Counted from the stretch's first letter, positions 16,301 through 25,455 are shown. The stretch is DNA of 64,000 bases from an uncultured Collinsella sp. (GCA_902470695.1 CABRHH010000002.1:117745-181744), one strand, 5' to 3'. The notes: a model not told the origin generated them from the letters alone. Made by a program: numbers and translations.

Positions 16301-17149
16301 ATGCTCGTTACCACCAAGGAGATGCTGCTCGACGCGCAGAAGAACCACTACGCCGTGGGTGCGTTCAACGTCGAGAACCTCGAGTTCGTCATGGCCGTGC
16401 TGGCCGCCGCCGAGGAGACCAAGTCCCCCGTCATCATGCAGACGACCTCCGGCACCATCAAGAAGACCGGCCTGGATTACTTCTACGGCATGGTGAAGGC
16501 TGCCGCCGAGCGCGCGAGCGTGCCCGTGGCCCTGCATCTCGATCACGGCGATGGCTACGATCGCTGCATGAAGGCCCTGCGCACCGGTTACACCTCCGTC
16601 ATGATCGACGGGTCCCACGAGACCTTCGAGGACAACATCGCCCTCACCAAGCTGGTTGCCGATGCGGGCGCCGCGATGGGCATTCCGGTTGAGGCCGAGC
16701 TCGGCAAGGTTGGCGGCAAGGAGGACGACGTCGAGGTCGAGGGCGAGAGCCCCTACACCGACCCGGCGGAGGCCAAGGAGTTCGTCGAGCGCACCGGCTG
16801 CACCAGCCTCGCCATCGGCGTGGGCACCTCCCACGGCGTGTACACCTCCGATCCGCACATCGAGCAGGACGTTGTAAAGGCCATTCGCGATGCTGTGGAC
16901 GTGCCGTTGGTGCTGCACGGCACCTCCGGTGTGCCGGATGAGCAGGTGGCCGAGGCCGTGAAGAACGGCATCTGCAAGGTGAACTACGCTACCGAGCTGC
17001 GCCAGGCCTACACCAAGGGCTACATGGCCTACATGGCTGAGAACCCTAACAACTTCGATCCCAAGAACCCGGGCAAGGCGGGTGCCGAGGAGATCACCAA
17101 GATCGTGAAGATCCGCATGGAGAACCTCGGTTCCGTGGGCCGCGCGTAA
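16301..17149 (+). CDS. Class II fructose/tagatose-bisphosphate aldolase
   Basis: 282 residues of the FbaA/GatY/KbaY type, zinc-dependent, cleaving fructose- or tagatose-1,6-bisphosphate to two triose phosphates. Key blocks: LLDAQKNHYAVGAFNVENLE, the zinc and catalytic region VALHLDHGDGYDRC, SVMIDGSHETFEDN, EAELGKVGGKEDDVEV, IGVGTSHGVY, LVLHGTSGVPDEQV and CKVNYATELR. Codon use is strongly biased to C/G endings, as expected of a highly expressed glycolytic gene. ATG 16301 follows GGAAGGGAG by 10 bases. A TATACT at 16151-16156 may be its promoter. Confidence 0.92.
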   Translation: MLVTTKEMLLDAQKNHYAVGAFNVENLEFVMAVLAAAEETKSPVIMQTTSGTIKKTGLDYFYGMVKAAAERASVPVALHLDHGDGYDRCMKALRTGYTSVMIDGSHETFEDNIALTKLVADAGAAMGIPVEAELGKVGGKEDDVEVEGESPYTDPAEAKEFVERTGCTSLAIGVGTSHGVYTSDPHIEQDVVKAIRDAVDVPLVLHGTSGVPDEQVAEAVKNGICKVNYATELRQAYTKGYMAYMAENPNNFDPKNPGKAGAEEITKIVKIRMENLGSVGRA

Positions 17150-17232
17150 GGGCGTGCGGACTGCGGACGGCTGCGCAGTCGTAGCGGGCCGTGCGCTTTC
17201 ATCCCTGCGGTGTTTTGACTCACGCTGGTTCT

Positions 17233-17269
17233 GGCGGTGTCGGCATGGTGCCGGCGCCGCCTTTTGTGT
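17233..17269 (+). terminator. Terminator after the aldolase gene
   Basis: GGCGGTGTCGGC (17233-17244) pairs with GCCGGCGCCGCC (17250-17261) using two G-U pairs, loop of 5, then TTTTGTGT. Confidence 0.8.
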
Positions 17270-17378
17270 GCCGTGGTGATGGGGTGCGCAGCGTATGTGC
17301 TGCCGGCGGCCTCGGGCCCAAGAGATTGCCGTTGGGCTGGCTTGCCAGATTCGGATTGCTCGGGCAGTGTTGGAGGTG

Positions 17379-18152
17379 CTACTCCACGCACATAATCTGC
17401 TGGACACCGGCTTCACGGAGCATCTCGATGTCTTCGTCCGTGATGCCGGTGTCAGTGATGAGGAGGCTGACCTGGTCGAGCGACGCATAGGAAAAGCCTG
17501 CCGCAATGCCCAATTTACTTGAATCGGCGAGCAGCACCATTCGTTCGGCGCGCTCAACCATCAGCGAGTTGACGACCGCTTCTTGTTGCGTAGTGGACGT
17601 GACGCCAGCCGTGGCCGATACGCCTGCGCAGCCAACGATGCACAGTGCCGCTGCGACGCCTCGAATATTCGCAAGGGCGAACTCACCAGACAAGACACCA
17701 CGCGGCGGGCGAATCTCGCCGCCGGTGACAAGGATCATCCCGCTTGGCGGTACCGGCAAGCTTTGAATGTTCAGGCTATTGCTCACTACGGTCACGCCTT
17801 GAGCCGTGATATGGGGAACGCTCATGAGTGCCGTGGAACTCGTGTTGACAAGCAGCAGGTCGTGATCGTGCACGAGCTCGGCGGCGGCGCGTGCGATGGC
17901 ATCTTTCCTCGCTTCGCATGGAGAGGGATCGCCTGTGCTGTCGGGCGCGTCGCCCGCAAGTACCGCCTCGCCGTAGCGCCGGTGTAGCGCCCCCTTTTCT
18001 TCGAGATGGCTGAGGTCGCGTCGCACGGTAAGAGGCGAGATGCCCAATCGCTCGGAAAGGTCGGCAACGCTCATGCGGCCTGTCTCCTGCAGCATATCCA
18101 AGATGGTTTGGCGCCGTTGCGTAACGAACGCTCTGCTTTTCTTTTCCGCCAT
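17379..18152 (-). CDS. DeoR-family regulator, probable repressor of the adjacent ascorbate operon (UlaR-like)
   Basis: 257 residues from ATG 18152 (GGTAGGA upstream; ATG 18176 also possible). The winged helix includes RRQTILDMLQETGRMSVADLSERLG and the DeoR hallmark SPLTVRRDLSHLEEKGALHRRYG. The sensor domain shows LLVNTSSTALMSVPHI, ILVTGGEIRPPRGVLSG and LLADSSKLGIAAGFSY. It is divergent from the ula-type PTS/catabolic operon, with repeated TGAACRTT motifs between them, so it most likely represses that operon in the absence of an ascorbate-derived phosphate ester. The assignment rests on position. Confidence 0.82.
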   Translation of the reverse strand: MAEKKSRAFVTQRRQTILDMLQETGRMSVADLSERLGISPLTVRRDLSHLEEKGALHRRYGEAVLAGDAPDSTGDPSPCEARKDAIARAAAELVHDHDLLLVNTSSTALMSVPHITAQGVTVVSNSLNIQSLPVPPSGMILVTGGEIRPPRGVLSGEFALANIRGVAAALCIVGCAGVSATAGVTSTTQQEAVVNSLMVERAERMVLLADSSKLGIAAGFSYASLDQVSLLITDTGITDEDIEMLREAGVQQIMCVE

Positions 18153-18207
18153 GGTCCTACCGATCTGCTCGCGCATCGCCTTGTCGCTTTGCTCGCATCA
18201 TTTTTGA

Positions 18208-18432
18208 TGAACACTGTGAACATTGTAAGCGGTTCCGTACAATCACTCAGGCTGATTCGACATAGCGTCAAAATCTGAACATTATGATCGTTTATTTCAG
18301 CCCAACTCTCCTGCCTGATATTGCGAAACGGTGTACGGCGCAACGGTGCCCCCGCTCTAAGCTGGCATCTTATTCTGAGATGAGAGCATTAAGGACGTTG
18401 GTGTCCTTGTTTATATCTAACACCTGAACGTT
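18208..18432. promoter_or_regulatory. Repeated TGAACRTT motifs in the divergent DeoR/ula promoter region
   Basis: TGAACATT at 18217-18224 and 18276-18283, TGAACGTT at 18425-18432 and the near match TGAACACT at 18208-18215 all lie on the plus strand of the 442-base divergent region. DeoR proteins often bind such direct repeats at several sites and loop the DNA. A small hairpin AAGGAC/GTCCTT lies at 18391-18408. No gene is seen in this stretch. Confidence 0.5.
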
Positions 18433-18594
18433 TTAAGACCGTTTGCGGCAAAAAACCGACCGTTTAGCCCATTAGTGGACATTCGGAATGAGTTTTTTGA
18501 ACGATTGGCGTATAACTGAATCAGCGCCGATCGGGATTCGCCAGCCCATACCGGTGTAGATCATTCGCATCGACCAAGGAGTCAGGAGGGGCGG

Positions 18595-19077
18595 ATGCTG
18601 CTGAGGGAAATCTACGAGAAGAATCATTACGTCTTTACGGAGGGGCCACTCACCTGGCGCGATGCGGTGCGCGCTTGCTGCGTCCCGCTGGAGGCCGACG
18701 GTACCGTTGACGCGGTCTATGCCGATGAGATCATCGCCTGCGTCGAGAAGCACGGTCCGTATATCGTGCTCATGCCGGGTGTGGCTATGCCGCACTCAAC
18801 TGAGAACGCGAAAGGGTGCCATGCCACCGCCATCGGTTTCATGCACAGCGACATACCGGTGCAGTTCGACTCCGACGAGGAAGGTAAGTACGCACAGGTG
18901 TTCTTCACTCTGTGCGACACCAATCCCGATGAGCATTTCGCTAATATGCGGCGACTCTATGCCGTTCTCACCAACGAAGAGGTTGTGAATCGCCTCATCA
19001 ACGCCACAAGTCCCGAGGAGCTGCTCGAAATCGACGCGTTGGTAGACGAGGATGCATTCGCTCAAAGCCGGGCATAG
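18595..19077 (+). CDS. ulaC: PTS IIA component, ascorbate/mannitol-fructose type (UlaC-like)
   Basis: 160 residues. The phospho-accepting histidine sits in PGVAMPHSTE (His67) with VLMPG before it, as in IIA proteins of the Fru/Mtl/Ula class. FMHSDIPVQFD and VFFTLCDTNPDEHFANMRRL match the fold's later strands. It relays phosphate from HPr to the UlaB-type IIB encoded at 20751. ATG 18595 follows AGGAGGGGCGG. It is the first gene of the ascorbate operon, which runs seven genes to 25298. Confidence 0.9.
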   Translation: MLLREIYEKNHYVFTEGPLTWRDAVRACCVPLEADGTVDAVYADEIIACVEKHGPYIVLMPGVAMPHSTENAKGCHATAIGFMHSDIPVQFDSDEEGKYAQVFFTLCDTNPDEHFANMRRLYAVLTNEEVVNRLINATSPEELLEIDALVDEDAFAQSRA

Positions 19078-19132
19078 GTCCTGTGTGGCAGCCAGGCCGT
19101 GCTGCCGGCCCATTTCGTAAGAAAGGACATCC

Positions 19133-20662
19133 ATGGATATCGTAATGAGTATTTGGACATGGTTCGCGAACAATATCCTGACCCAACCCGCTTACTTCAT
19201 CGGTCTAATCGTTGTCATCGGCTATGCGCTGCTGCGAAAGCCGTGGTATGAGATTCTCGCTGGCTTTATTAAAGCAGTCATTGGATATCAGATCCTCGCC
19301 GTTGGTTCGGGCGGACTGGTCAACGCGTTCCGTCCCATTCTCGTGGGCCTGCAGGAGCGTTTCAGTCTACACGCCATGGTCATCGATCCGTATTTCGGGC
19401 AGAACGCTGTCCAGGCTGCCATGGGGGACACGGCTGCCGGTGCGCTGCCGTTCATCTCGGGCAAGTCGTTCTCGCTCGTTATGTTCTTGCTGTTGTTTGC
19501 CTTTATCCTGAACATCGTGCTCGTGGCGCTCAAGAAGTATACCAAGTGCCGCGCTCTGTTCACGACCGGCCACGTGCAGGTACAGCAGGCGTCTACGGCA
19601 TTCTTCCTCATCCTATTCTGCTTTCCGTGGCTCAAAGATGCCGATTGGGCGGTGCTCGCCATCATGACGGTGCTGCTCGGCCTTTATTGGGCGGTCGGTT
19701 CCAACCTCTGCATCGGGCCCACTCAGGAACTGACCGACGGTGCCGGCCTCACCATTGCCCATCAGCAGATGTTCGGCGTATACGTATCATCGCGTATCGC
19801 CGGCTGGATGAATGCGCATTCCCGGAAGAAATCCAAGAACGTCGACGACATCAAGCTGCCCGGCTTCCTTAAGATCTTCAACGAGAACCTTGTGGCAACG
19901 GCGATCCTCATGACGCTGTTTTTCAGCATCATTCTTGTCATTTTGGGGCGTGACTTCCTGGTTGCGGGCGGCTTCATGACCGAGGCACAGGATTTTGTGA
20001 TGTATATCATCACCACCTCGTTCTCGTTTGCCGTCTATCTGTCGGTTCTACAGCTCGGTGTGCGCACCTTCGTGACGGAGCTCACCAACTCGTTCCAGGG
20101 TATCTCCCAAAAGCTCCTCAAGGGTTCCGTTCCTGGTGTGGATTGCGCTGTTACCTATGGCTTCGGTGCCCCGAACGCCGTGACCATTGGCTTTTTGTTC
20201 GGCGCGCTCGGGCAGTTTTTGGCCATCGGCCTGCTTATCGCGCTGGGCAGCCCCGTGATCGTCATGGCGGGCTTTGTGCCGCTGTTCTTCGACAACGCCA
20301 CGATTGGCGTGTACGCCAACAGCAAGGGCGGCCTGCGTGCCTGCATGGTGCTGCCGTTCATCTCGGGCCTGCTGCAGGTCTTCGGCTCCGCGCTCATCGC
20401 CGGTTGGGTCGGCATGGCGGCCTACGGCGGTTATCTGGGCATGTGGGACTGGGCGGTGGTCTGGCCGATCATGACCGGACTCATGAAATTCCTGTCGTAC
20501 GCAGGTCTGGCCATCGCGGTTCTTGCGCTCGTTGCCATCCCGCAGCTTCAGTTCCGCGCCAACAAGGAGACCTACTTCATGGAGGTAGAGGACTGGGAGC
20601 AGTGCAAGAAGATTCGCGCCGAGAAAGCTGCAGCCAAGCAAGCCGCCCAGTCAGGAAAATAG
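19133..20662 (+). CDS. ulaA: PTS ascorbate-specific IIC permease (UlaA/SgaT family)
   Basis: 509 residues with about ten hydrophobic segments. The N-terminal VIGYALLRKPWYEILAGF, VGSGGLVNAFRPI, LHAMVIDPYFGQNAV and the central TTGHVQVQQASTAFFLILF are typical of UlaA-type permeases, which import L-ascorbate as the 6-phosphate. VDCAVTYGFGAPNAVTIGFL and PLFFDNATIGVYANSKGG belong to the second transport repeat. The C-terminal tail is charged and cytoplasmic. IIA is upstream and IIB downstream, so the PTS is complete. Confidence 0.92.
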   Translation: MDIVMSIWTWFANNILTQPAYFIGLIVVIGYALLRKPWYEILAGFIKAVIGYQILAVGSGGLVNAFRPILVGLQERFSLHAMVIDPYFGQNAVQAAMGDTAAGALPFISGKSFSLVMFLLLFAFILNIVLVALKKYTKCRALFTTGHVQVQQASTAFFLILFCFPWLKDADWAVLAIMTVLLGLYWAVGSNLCIGPTQELTDGAGLTIAHQQMFGVYVSSRIAGWMNAHSRKKSKNVDDIKLPGFLKIFNENLVATAILMTLFFSIILVILGRDFLVAGGFMTEAQDFVMYIITTSFSFAVYLSVLQLGVRTFVTELTNSFQGISQKLLKGSVPGVDCAVTYGFGAPNAVTIGFLFGALGQFLAIGLLIALGSPVIVMAGFVPLFFDNATIGVYANSKGGLRACMVLPFISGLLQVFGSALIAGWVGMAAYGGYLGMWDWAVVWPIMTGLMKFLSYAGLAIAVLALVAIPQLQFRANKETYFMEVEDWEQCKKIRAEKAAAKQAAQSGK

Positions 20663-20703
20663 CGTCTAAGACGGACCTTGCTCTTCTCGTATCACATGTA
20701 AGC

Positions 20704-20730
20704 GGCCGGGGCACACATCCCGCCCCGGCC
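20704..20730 (+). other. Intra-operon hairpin between ulaA and ulaB
   Basis: GGCCGGGGC (20704-20712) and GCCCCGGCC (20722-20730) form a perfect 9-bp stem with a 9-base loop. There is no T-run after it, so it is more likely an mRNA processing or stabilising element than a terminator. Confidence 0.65.
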
Positions 20731-20750
20731 TAACAGAACAGGAGACTCAC

Positions 20751-21059
20751 ATGAACGCCAAGATCCTCGTCGCCTGCGCAAACGGTGCTGGCACCTCCCT
20801 GATGATGAAGATGACCGCCGAGCGTGTTACCAAGAAGCTCGGCATGGGCGTCGCCGAGATCCACCACTGCGCCCTGTCCGAGGGCGTTTCCTCTGCGCGC
20901 CAGTACGACATCGTCTTTGCTCCGCTCAACTTCAAGAACATGTATGACGACGCCGAGAAGGCGGGCGTGACGGTCATCGGCCTGCGCAACGTCCTTTCCG
21001 ACAAGGAGATGGAGGAAGCTCTCGTCAGCACCGGCGTCGCCGAGAAGTACCAGGCGTAA
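20751..21059 (+). CDS. ulaB: PTS ascorbate-type IIB component (UlaB/GatB-like)
   Basis: 102 residues, rossmann-like IIB. The phosphocysteine loop is ILVACANGAGTSLMMKM (Cys9). The remaining strands (YDIVFAPLNFK, GVTVIGLRNVLSD) fit the small IIB fold. It takes phosphate from the IIA at 18595 and passes it to ascorbate in the UlaA permease. An AACAGGAGACTCAC ribosome site precedes ATG 20751. Confidence 0.9.
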   Translation: MNAKILVACANGAGTSLMMKMTAERVTKKLGMGVAEIHHCALSEGVSSARQYDIVFAPLNFKNMYDDAEKAGVTVIGLRNVLSDKEMEEALVSTGVAEKYQA

Positions 21060-21071
21060 GGGGCGACTGAG

Positions 21072-22121
21072 ATGCACTACTCCAAGAAGGTCATTGCAAG
21101 CATGCCCAAGGCATACGCCATCGGCACCTTCGACGGTGCGGACGCTCGCAGCTTTGTCGTGGGCGTGGAGAAGGACGGGCCCATCCGTCGCTTTGCGCTC
21201 GACGGTACCCCGATGGAGACCGTGACCGAGGGCCCCGGCGGCGTCATGACCATCGCCCAGGTGCCCGGCCGTGACGACGTGCTCCTGGCCACCAGCGAGT
21301 TCTTCTCGCCCAACTATGGGGCGGACACTGCCGGCATCGTGGCCTACGTGCGCTCCGGGGATGGCACCTGGAGCTCCAAGCGCCTCTGCGACCTGCCGTA
21401 TGTGCACCGCTTTGGCCTGCTCACAGGTGCCGATGGACGGCTGTGGGTCATCGCCTGCACCATCAAGGGCGCCTGCCGCGAGGTCAAGAACGACTGGCTG
21501 ACCCCCGGTGCGGTCTGGGTGGCACCGCTCGACGACGTCCTCGATGAGCCCGGCGCGAAGCTCCTCGAGCTTACAGAGCTCTCCGGCTGCCAGCTGCAGA
21601 ACCATGGCTTCTGGTGTGCACCCGACCACGGCAGCGTCCTCATTTCAACTGCGGCCGGCGTCTTTCGCTACGTGCCGCCGGCGGCCGCGGGCGAGGCCTG
21701 GCAGGTGAGCTGCCTCATCGTGCAGCCAACGAGTGATATCTGCGTGGCGGATTTCGACGGCGACGGTTGCGATGAGATTCTTGCGCTCTCGGCCTTCCAT
21801 GGGGACACCCTCAGCGTTTGGCACGAGACCGACGTGGCGGACACCTACGAATGTGTCTGGACGGATCCCGAGAAGCATGACTTCCTGCATGCCATTTGGG
21901 GTGGCGAGCTCCTCGGCGAGGCGTGCGCCGTGGTGGGCAACCGCAAAGGCGGGCGCGATTTGCTACGCGTGTTCTTTTCCGACGGTGCCTATCGCCTGGA
22001 GGTCATCGACCATGATCGTGGCCCGGCAAATTGCTGGGTCATCGAGGACGGTGGCGCTGCGCGCATCATCGCGGCCAACCGTGAGACCGACGAGGTCGCC
22101 CTCTACGACGTGATTGCGTAG
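21072..22121 (+). CDS. Conserved hypothetical beta-propeller-like protein with a VCBS/FG-GAP calcium loop
   Basis: 349 residues, no signal peptide or membrane segment. Repeating short strands such as YAIGTFDGADARSFVVG, GVMTIAQVPGRDDVLLAT and CVADFDGDGCDEILAL suggest a bladed propeller; DFDGDGCDE (from about residue 231) is the Asp-rich calcium loop of VCBS/FG-GAP repeats. It lies 12 bases after ulaB and 50 before the lactonase, so it belongs to the ascorbate operon. Its role is unknown. It occupies the place where the missing decarboxylase UlaD might be expected, but it shows no TIM-barrel decarboxylase motif. Confidence 0.7.
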   Translation: MHYSKKVIASMPKAYAIGTFDGADARSFVVGVEKDGPIRRFALDGTPMETVTEGPGGVMTIAQVPGRDDVLLATSEFFSPNYGADTAGIVAYVRSGDGTWSSKRLCDLPYVHRFGLLTGADGRLWVIACTIKGACREVKNDWLTPGAVWVAPLDDVLDEPGAKLLELTELSGCQLQNHGFWCAPDHGSVLISTAAGVFRYVPPAAAGEAWQVSCLIVQPTSDICVADFDGDGCDEILALSAFHGDTLSVWHETDVADTYECVWTDPEKHDFLHAIWGGELLGEACAVVGNRKGGRDLLRVFFSDGAYRLEVIDHDRGPANCWVIEDGGAARIIAANRETDEVALYDVIA

Positions 22122-22171
22122 GACGAACAGGGACAGCAACGTTTACACATCGAACAAGAAGGAGGACCCAC

Positions 22172-23290
22172 ATGTCTGCAATCGACGAGGTCACCCGTGA
22201 GAAATGGATTATGAACACCTTCCCCGAGTGGGGGACCTGGCTCAACGAGGACATGGAGGCGGCCAAGCCTGCGCCCGGCACCGTGGAGATGTGGTGGCTC
22301 GGCTGCACCGGTATCTACATGAAGACGCCCTCTGACACCGCCATCACCATCGACCTGTGGACTGGCAATGGCAAGCGTACGCATGGCGACGGCAAGATGA
22401 AGGTGGGACATCAGATGGCCAACATGGCAGGCTGCCGTGCCATGCAGCCGAACCTGCGCAACATTCCCTATGTGTTCGATCCCTTTGCGATTCAGCATGT
22501 GGACGCCGTGTTGGCTACCCACTACCATCAGGATCACATGTCCAAAGAGTTTGCGGCCCACGTCATCCAGTCCGGTATGACCACCAGCGACGAGGATGGC
22601 AACGCGATTCCTGTGCCGTTCATCGGTCCACGCAAGTCCGTTGACTTTTGGGTCAAGTGGGGCGTGCCCGAGGATCGCTGCCGGGTGGTGAGGCCGGGCG
22701 ACAAGATCAAGGTGGGGGACATCGAAATTATCGCGATGGACTCCTTCGACCGCACCTGCATCACCACCACCGACTCCACCGGCCCAGACCGCGAGGACTT
22801 GTGGGGTACGTGCCCGATGGACATGGATGAGAAGGCCGTCAACTACCTACTGCGCACACCCGGAGGCAACATCTACCATAGCGGCGACTCGCACTACTCC
22901 ATCTACTTCGCCAAGCACGGCAAGGACATCGCCCGTGAGTACGGCGGCGTGGACGTGGCTTTTGGCTCCTACGGCTGCAACCCGATGGGTATGCAGGACA
23001 AGATGGAGGCATCCGACATCCTGCGTATGGCTGAAGCCCTGCAGACCAAGGTCGTCATTCCCATCCACTGGGACGTCTGGACCAACTTTGAGGCCGACCT
23101 GGGCGAGATCGAGGCTCTTTACCAGATGCGTCGAGAGCGTCTGGGTTACGAGTTCAGGCCTTACTACTGGAAGGTGGGCGGTCACTACACCTACCCGACG
23201 GACGCCGATAAGAAATATTACGTCTACAGGCGCGGCTTCGAGGACTGCTTCGACGAGGAGCCTAACGTGCCGTTTAGGAGCGTGCTGTAG
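22172..23290 (+). CDS. ulaG: L-ascorbate-6-phosphate lactonase (UlaG, metallo-beta-lactamase fold)
   Basis: 372 residues. It opens L-ascorbate-6-phosphate to 3-keto-L-gulonate-6-phosphate in the cytoplasm. WLGCTGIYMKTPSDTAITIDLW, the metal motif ATHYHQDHMSKEFAAHV (HxHxDH), IYHSGDSHYSIYF and IPIHWDVWTNF are the fold's conserved metal-site blocks, and the length matches UlaG. ATG 22172 has GAAGGAGGACCCAC upstream. It directly supports the assignment of the whole operon to ascorbate. Confidence 0.93.
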   Translation: MSAIDEVTREKWIMNTFPEWGTWLNEDMEAAKPAPGTVEMWWLGCTGIYMKTPSDTAITIDLWTGNGKRTHGDGKMKVGHQMANMAGCRAMQPNLRNIPYVFDPFAIQHVDAVLATHYHQDHMSKEFAAHVIQSGMTTSDEDGNAIPVPFIGPRKSVDFWVKWGVPEDRCRVVRPGDKIKVGDIEIIAMDSFDRTCITTTDSTGPDREDLWGTCPMDMDEKAVNYLLRTPGGNIYHSGDSHYSIYFAKHGKDIAREYGGVDVAFGSYGCNPMGMQDKMEASDILRMAEALQTKVVIPIHWDVWTNFEADLGEIEALYQMRRERLGYEFRPYYWKVGGHYTYPTDADKKYYVYRRGFEDCFDEEPNVPFRSVL

Positions 23291-23530
23291 CGCCCGGGAA
23301 ATGTGGATGCCCTGGGTCTTGCACGTCCCGGAGATTCGGGGTATTCCGCTTCCGCACATATAGAGGCCATTTTCGCGTGTGCGTGTAATGGCGCTCTGCG
23401 CTTTCGACCATATTTGCATCCGGATAGCCAGGGAGCATGCGCTTCGGGTCAGTTTGTCAGCTGACATTGGGGCGGTGTGCCGCGTTGTGCGCACGTGGGA
23501 AAGCTATCAACTATTGAGATTGGAACCGCC

Positions 23531-24397
23531 ATGTCTGTCTCCTCAAAGCCCTTTCTGCTCGGTATGTACGAGAAAGCCGTGCCTGCCGAACTCTCCTGGG
23601 TCGAGCGCTTGGAAGCTGCGCGAATGTGCGGTTTCGATTATGTTGAAATCAGCATCGACGAGTCCGAAGCGCGCCTTGCTCGTCTCGTCTGGAGCGCTCA
23701 GGAGCGCCGAGATCTGGTGCGTGCACAGGAGCAAACCGGGGTGCCTATTCGCTCGATGTGCCTGTCGGGCCACCGCAAGTATCCCTTCGGTGCTACCGAC
23801 CCCGCAGCTCGTGCGCGGTCGCTCGAAATCATGCAGCAGGCGCTCGATCTCGCCTGTGATTTAGGGGTTCGCACCGTTCAGCTTGCTGGATATGACGTGT
23901 ATTACGAGGAAAGCACCAACCGGACGCGTGCATGGTTTGCCGAGAACCTTGCCCGTGCCGTTGAGATGGCTGCGCGAGCTGGCGTGATGCTTGGGTTCGA
24001 GACCATGGAGACCCCCTTCATGGACACGGTTGAGAAGACCATGACATACGTAACGCAGATTGGCTCGCCGTATCTGGGTGTGTATCCAGACATTGGCAAC
24101 CTCACCAATGCATCGTTCTTCTACGGATCAAGTGTTGCGGACGATGTTGCAGTGGGCCGCGGTCATATTATCGCCGCCCACTGCAAGGAGACGGTTGCTG
24201 GCGCATATCGCGAGGTTCCGTTCGGTACGGGCACGACCGACTACGAGGGGGCGTTGGATGGGCTGGTGGGCCAGGGCGTGCGCCGCTTTGTCGCCGAGAT
24301 GTGGGACACGGGCTCTCCGGGTTGGCGCGACGAGGTTGCTGCGGCATCTGCGTTTGTGCGAGGCAAGATCGAAGCCGCATTCGAGCGAGTAGGTTGA
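23531..24397 (+). CDS. ulaE: L-ribulose/L-xylulose-5-phosphate 3-epimerase (UlaE)
   Basis: 288 residues, xylose-isomerase-like TIM barrel. It epimerises L-xylulose-5-phosphate to L-ribulose-5-phosphate. Signatures: LLGMYEKAVPAELSWVERLEAA, FDYVEISIDESEARLARLVW, SMCLSGHRKYPFG, VQLAGYDVYYEE, GFETMETPFMDTVEKTM, YPDIGNLTNA and HCKETVAG. The ATG at 23531 has only a weak GGAAC ribosome site. The 240 bases before it contain no gene I can support, yet this is where an operon break could lie. Confidence 0.92.
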   Translation: MSVSSKPFLLGMYEKAVPAELSWVERLEAARMCGFDYVEISIDESEARLARLVWSAQERRDLVRAQEQTGVPIRSMCLSGHRKYPFGATDPAARARSLEIMQQALDLACDLGVRTVQLAGYDVYYEESTNRTRAWFAENLARAVEMAARAGVMLGFETMETPFMDTVEKTMTYVTQIGSPYLGVYPDIGNLTNASFFYGSSVADDVAVGRGHIIAAHCKETVAGAYREVPFGTGTTDYEGALDGLVGQGVRRFVAEMWDTGSPGWRDEVAAASAFVRGKIEAAFERVG

Positions 24398-24587
24398 CAG
24401 CCGTGACGCGCGACGAAGGGTAGGGCGCCTCATCGGTGGCGGGTTGGCAGTGTGCAAAGTCCGTGTGGGCTGCGCAGCATGTCGAGCCGATGGGAGTGAA
24501 CGCGTTTGGCGCCGGATTGGGACGGAGCGATTCTGCGTAAGCGTAAGCGGTGCCCGTGCTGGGTGCCATGAGAGAAAGGAACGAGCT

Positions 24588-25298
24588 ATGATGCTTAAAG
24601 AGCTGCGCGAACGCGTGTACGAGGCCAATATGGATTTGCCGCGTCACGGCCTCGTTGTCTTCACATGGGGTAACGCATCGGAATTTGATCCGGCGCGCGG
24701 CCTGTTCGCCATCAAGCCGTCTGGGGTTGACTATGACGAGCTGTCGCCTGAGTCCATGGTGGTGTGTGACCTTGAGGGTAAGGTGGTGGAGGGGGAGCTC
24801 AATCCGTCCTCAGATACCGCCACACACGCCGCCATCTATCGAGCCTGGGGTGAGAAAGTGCGCGGCGTGGTGCACACGCATTCCCCGTGGGCTGTTGCTT
24901 GGGCGCAGGCTGGTCGCGATGTCCCCGCATACGGCACCACGCACGCCGACTACTTTTACGGACCGGTGCCCTGCATGAGGGGGCTCACCGAAGCTGAGAT
25001 TGAGGATGCCTATGAGGCCAATACCGGCAAGGTCATCGTGGAAGGTCTGGCTGAACGGGGGCTCGATCCGGCTGCCGTTCCGGGTGCTCTTGTGCGCAGC
25101 CATGGGCCCTTCACTTGGGGTAAGGACGCATTTGCGGCTGTGTATCACGCGGTTGTGCTCGAGGAAGTAGCCAAGATGGCCGCCCGTACCGAGCAGCTCG
25201 CCGTTGACGCAAGCCCCGCTCCGCAGCACTTGCTCGACAGGCATTACCTGCGCAAGCACGGTCCGGGTGCCTATTACGGGCAGGAAGGTGCCCGCTAG
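24588..25298 (+). CDS. ulaF: L-ribulose-5-phosphate 4-epimerase (UlaF/AraD family)
   Basis: 236 residues of the class II aldolase/epimerase family. It converts L-ribulose-5-phosphate to D-xylulose-5-phosphate for the pentose phosphate pathway. Motifs: LVVFTWGNASEFD, AIKPSGVDYDELSPESMVV, NPSSDTATHAAIYRAW, the zinc pair VVHTHSPWAVAWAQ and the epimerase-specific YGTTHADYFYGPVPC. ATG 24588 or 24591 follows AAAGGAACGAGCT. It is the last gene of the ascorbate operon. No clear terminator was found in the 150 bases after it. Confidence 0.92.
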   Translation: MMLKELRERVYEANMDLPRHGLVVFTWGNASEFDPARGLFAIKPSGVDYDELSPESMVVCDLEGKVVEGELNPSSDTATHAAIYRAWGEKVRGVVHTHSPWAVAWAQAGRDVPAYGTTHADYFYGPVPCMRGLTEAEIEDAYEANTGKVIVEGLAERGLDPAAVPGALVRSHGPFTWGKDAFAAVYHAVVLEEVAKMAARTEQLAVDASPAPQHLLDRHYLRKHGPGAYYGQEGAR

Positions 25299-25455
25299 CT
25301 GTTGTGTGTCAGTGCCGTGGGGCTGGGCGATAGTTCCTGTAGACAGTTTGCCGTGGACATCTGTGGAGTGCACGGGAAGTGTGTGATTGCCATGCGTCGC
25401 ATCCGCTTGTTATCTGCCAATTGTGAAGACCTTGCGATGGCCTGCGTATCGGCCC

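Noticed and set aside
16157..17557. Long antisense frame over the aldolase gene
   Set aside because: A shadow frame; the sense frame is a clear class II aldolase.
18595..20662. Galactitol PTS instead of ascorbate PTS
   Set aside because: The permease matches UlaA/SgaT and the operon encodes a UlaG lactonase and UlaE/UlaF epimerases.
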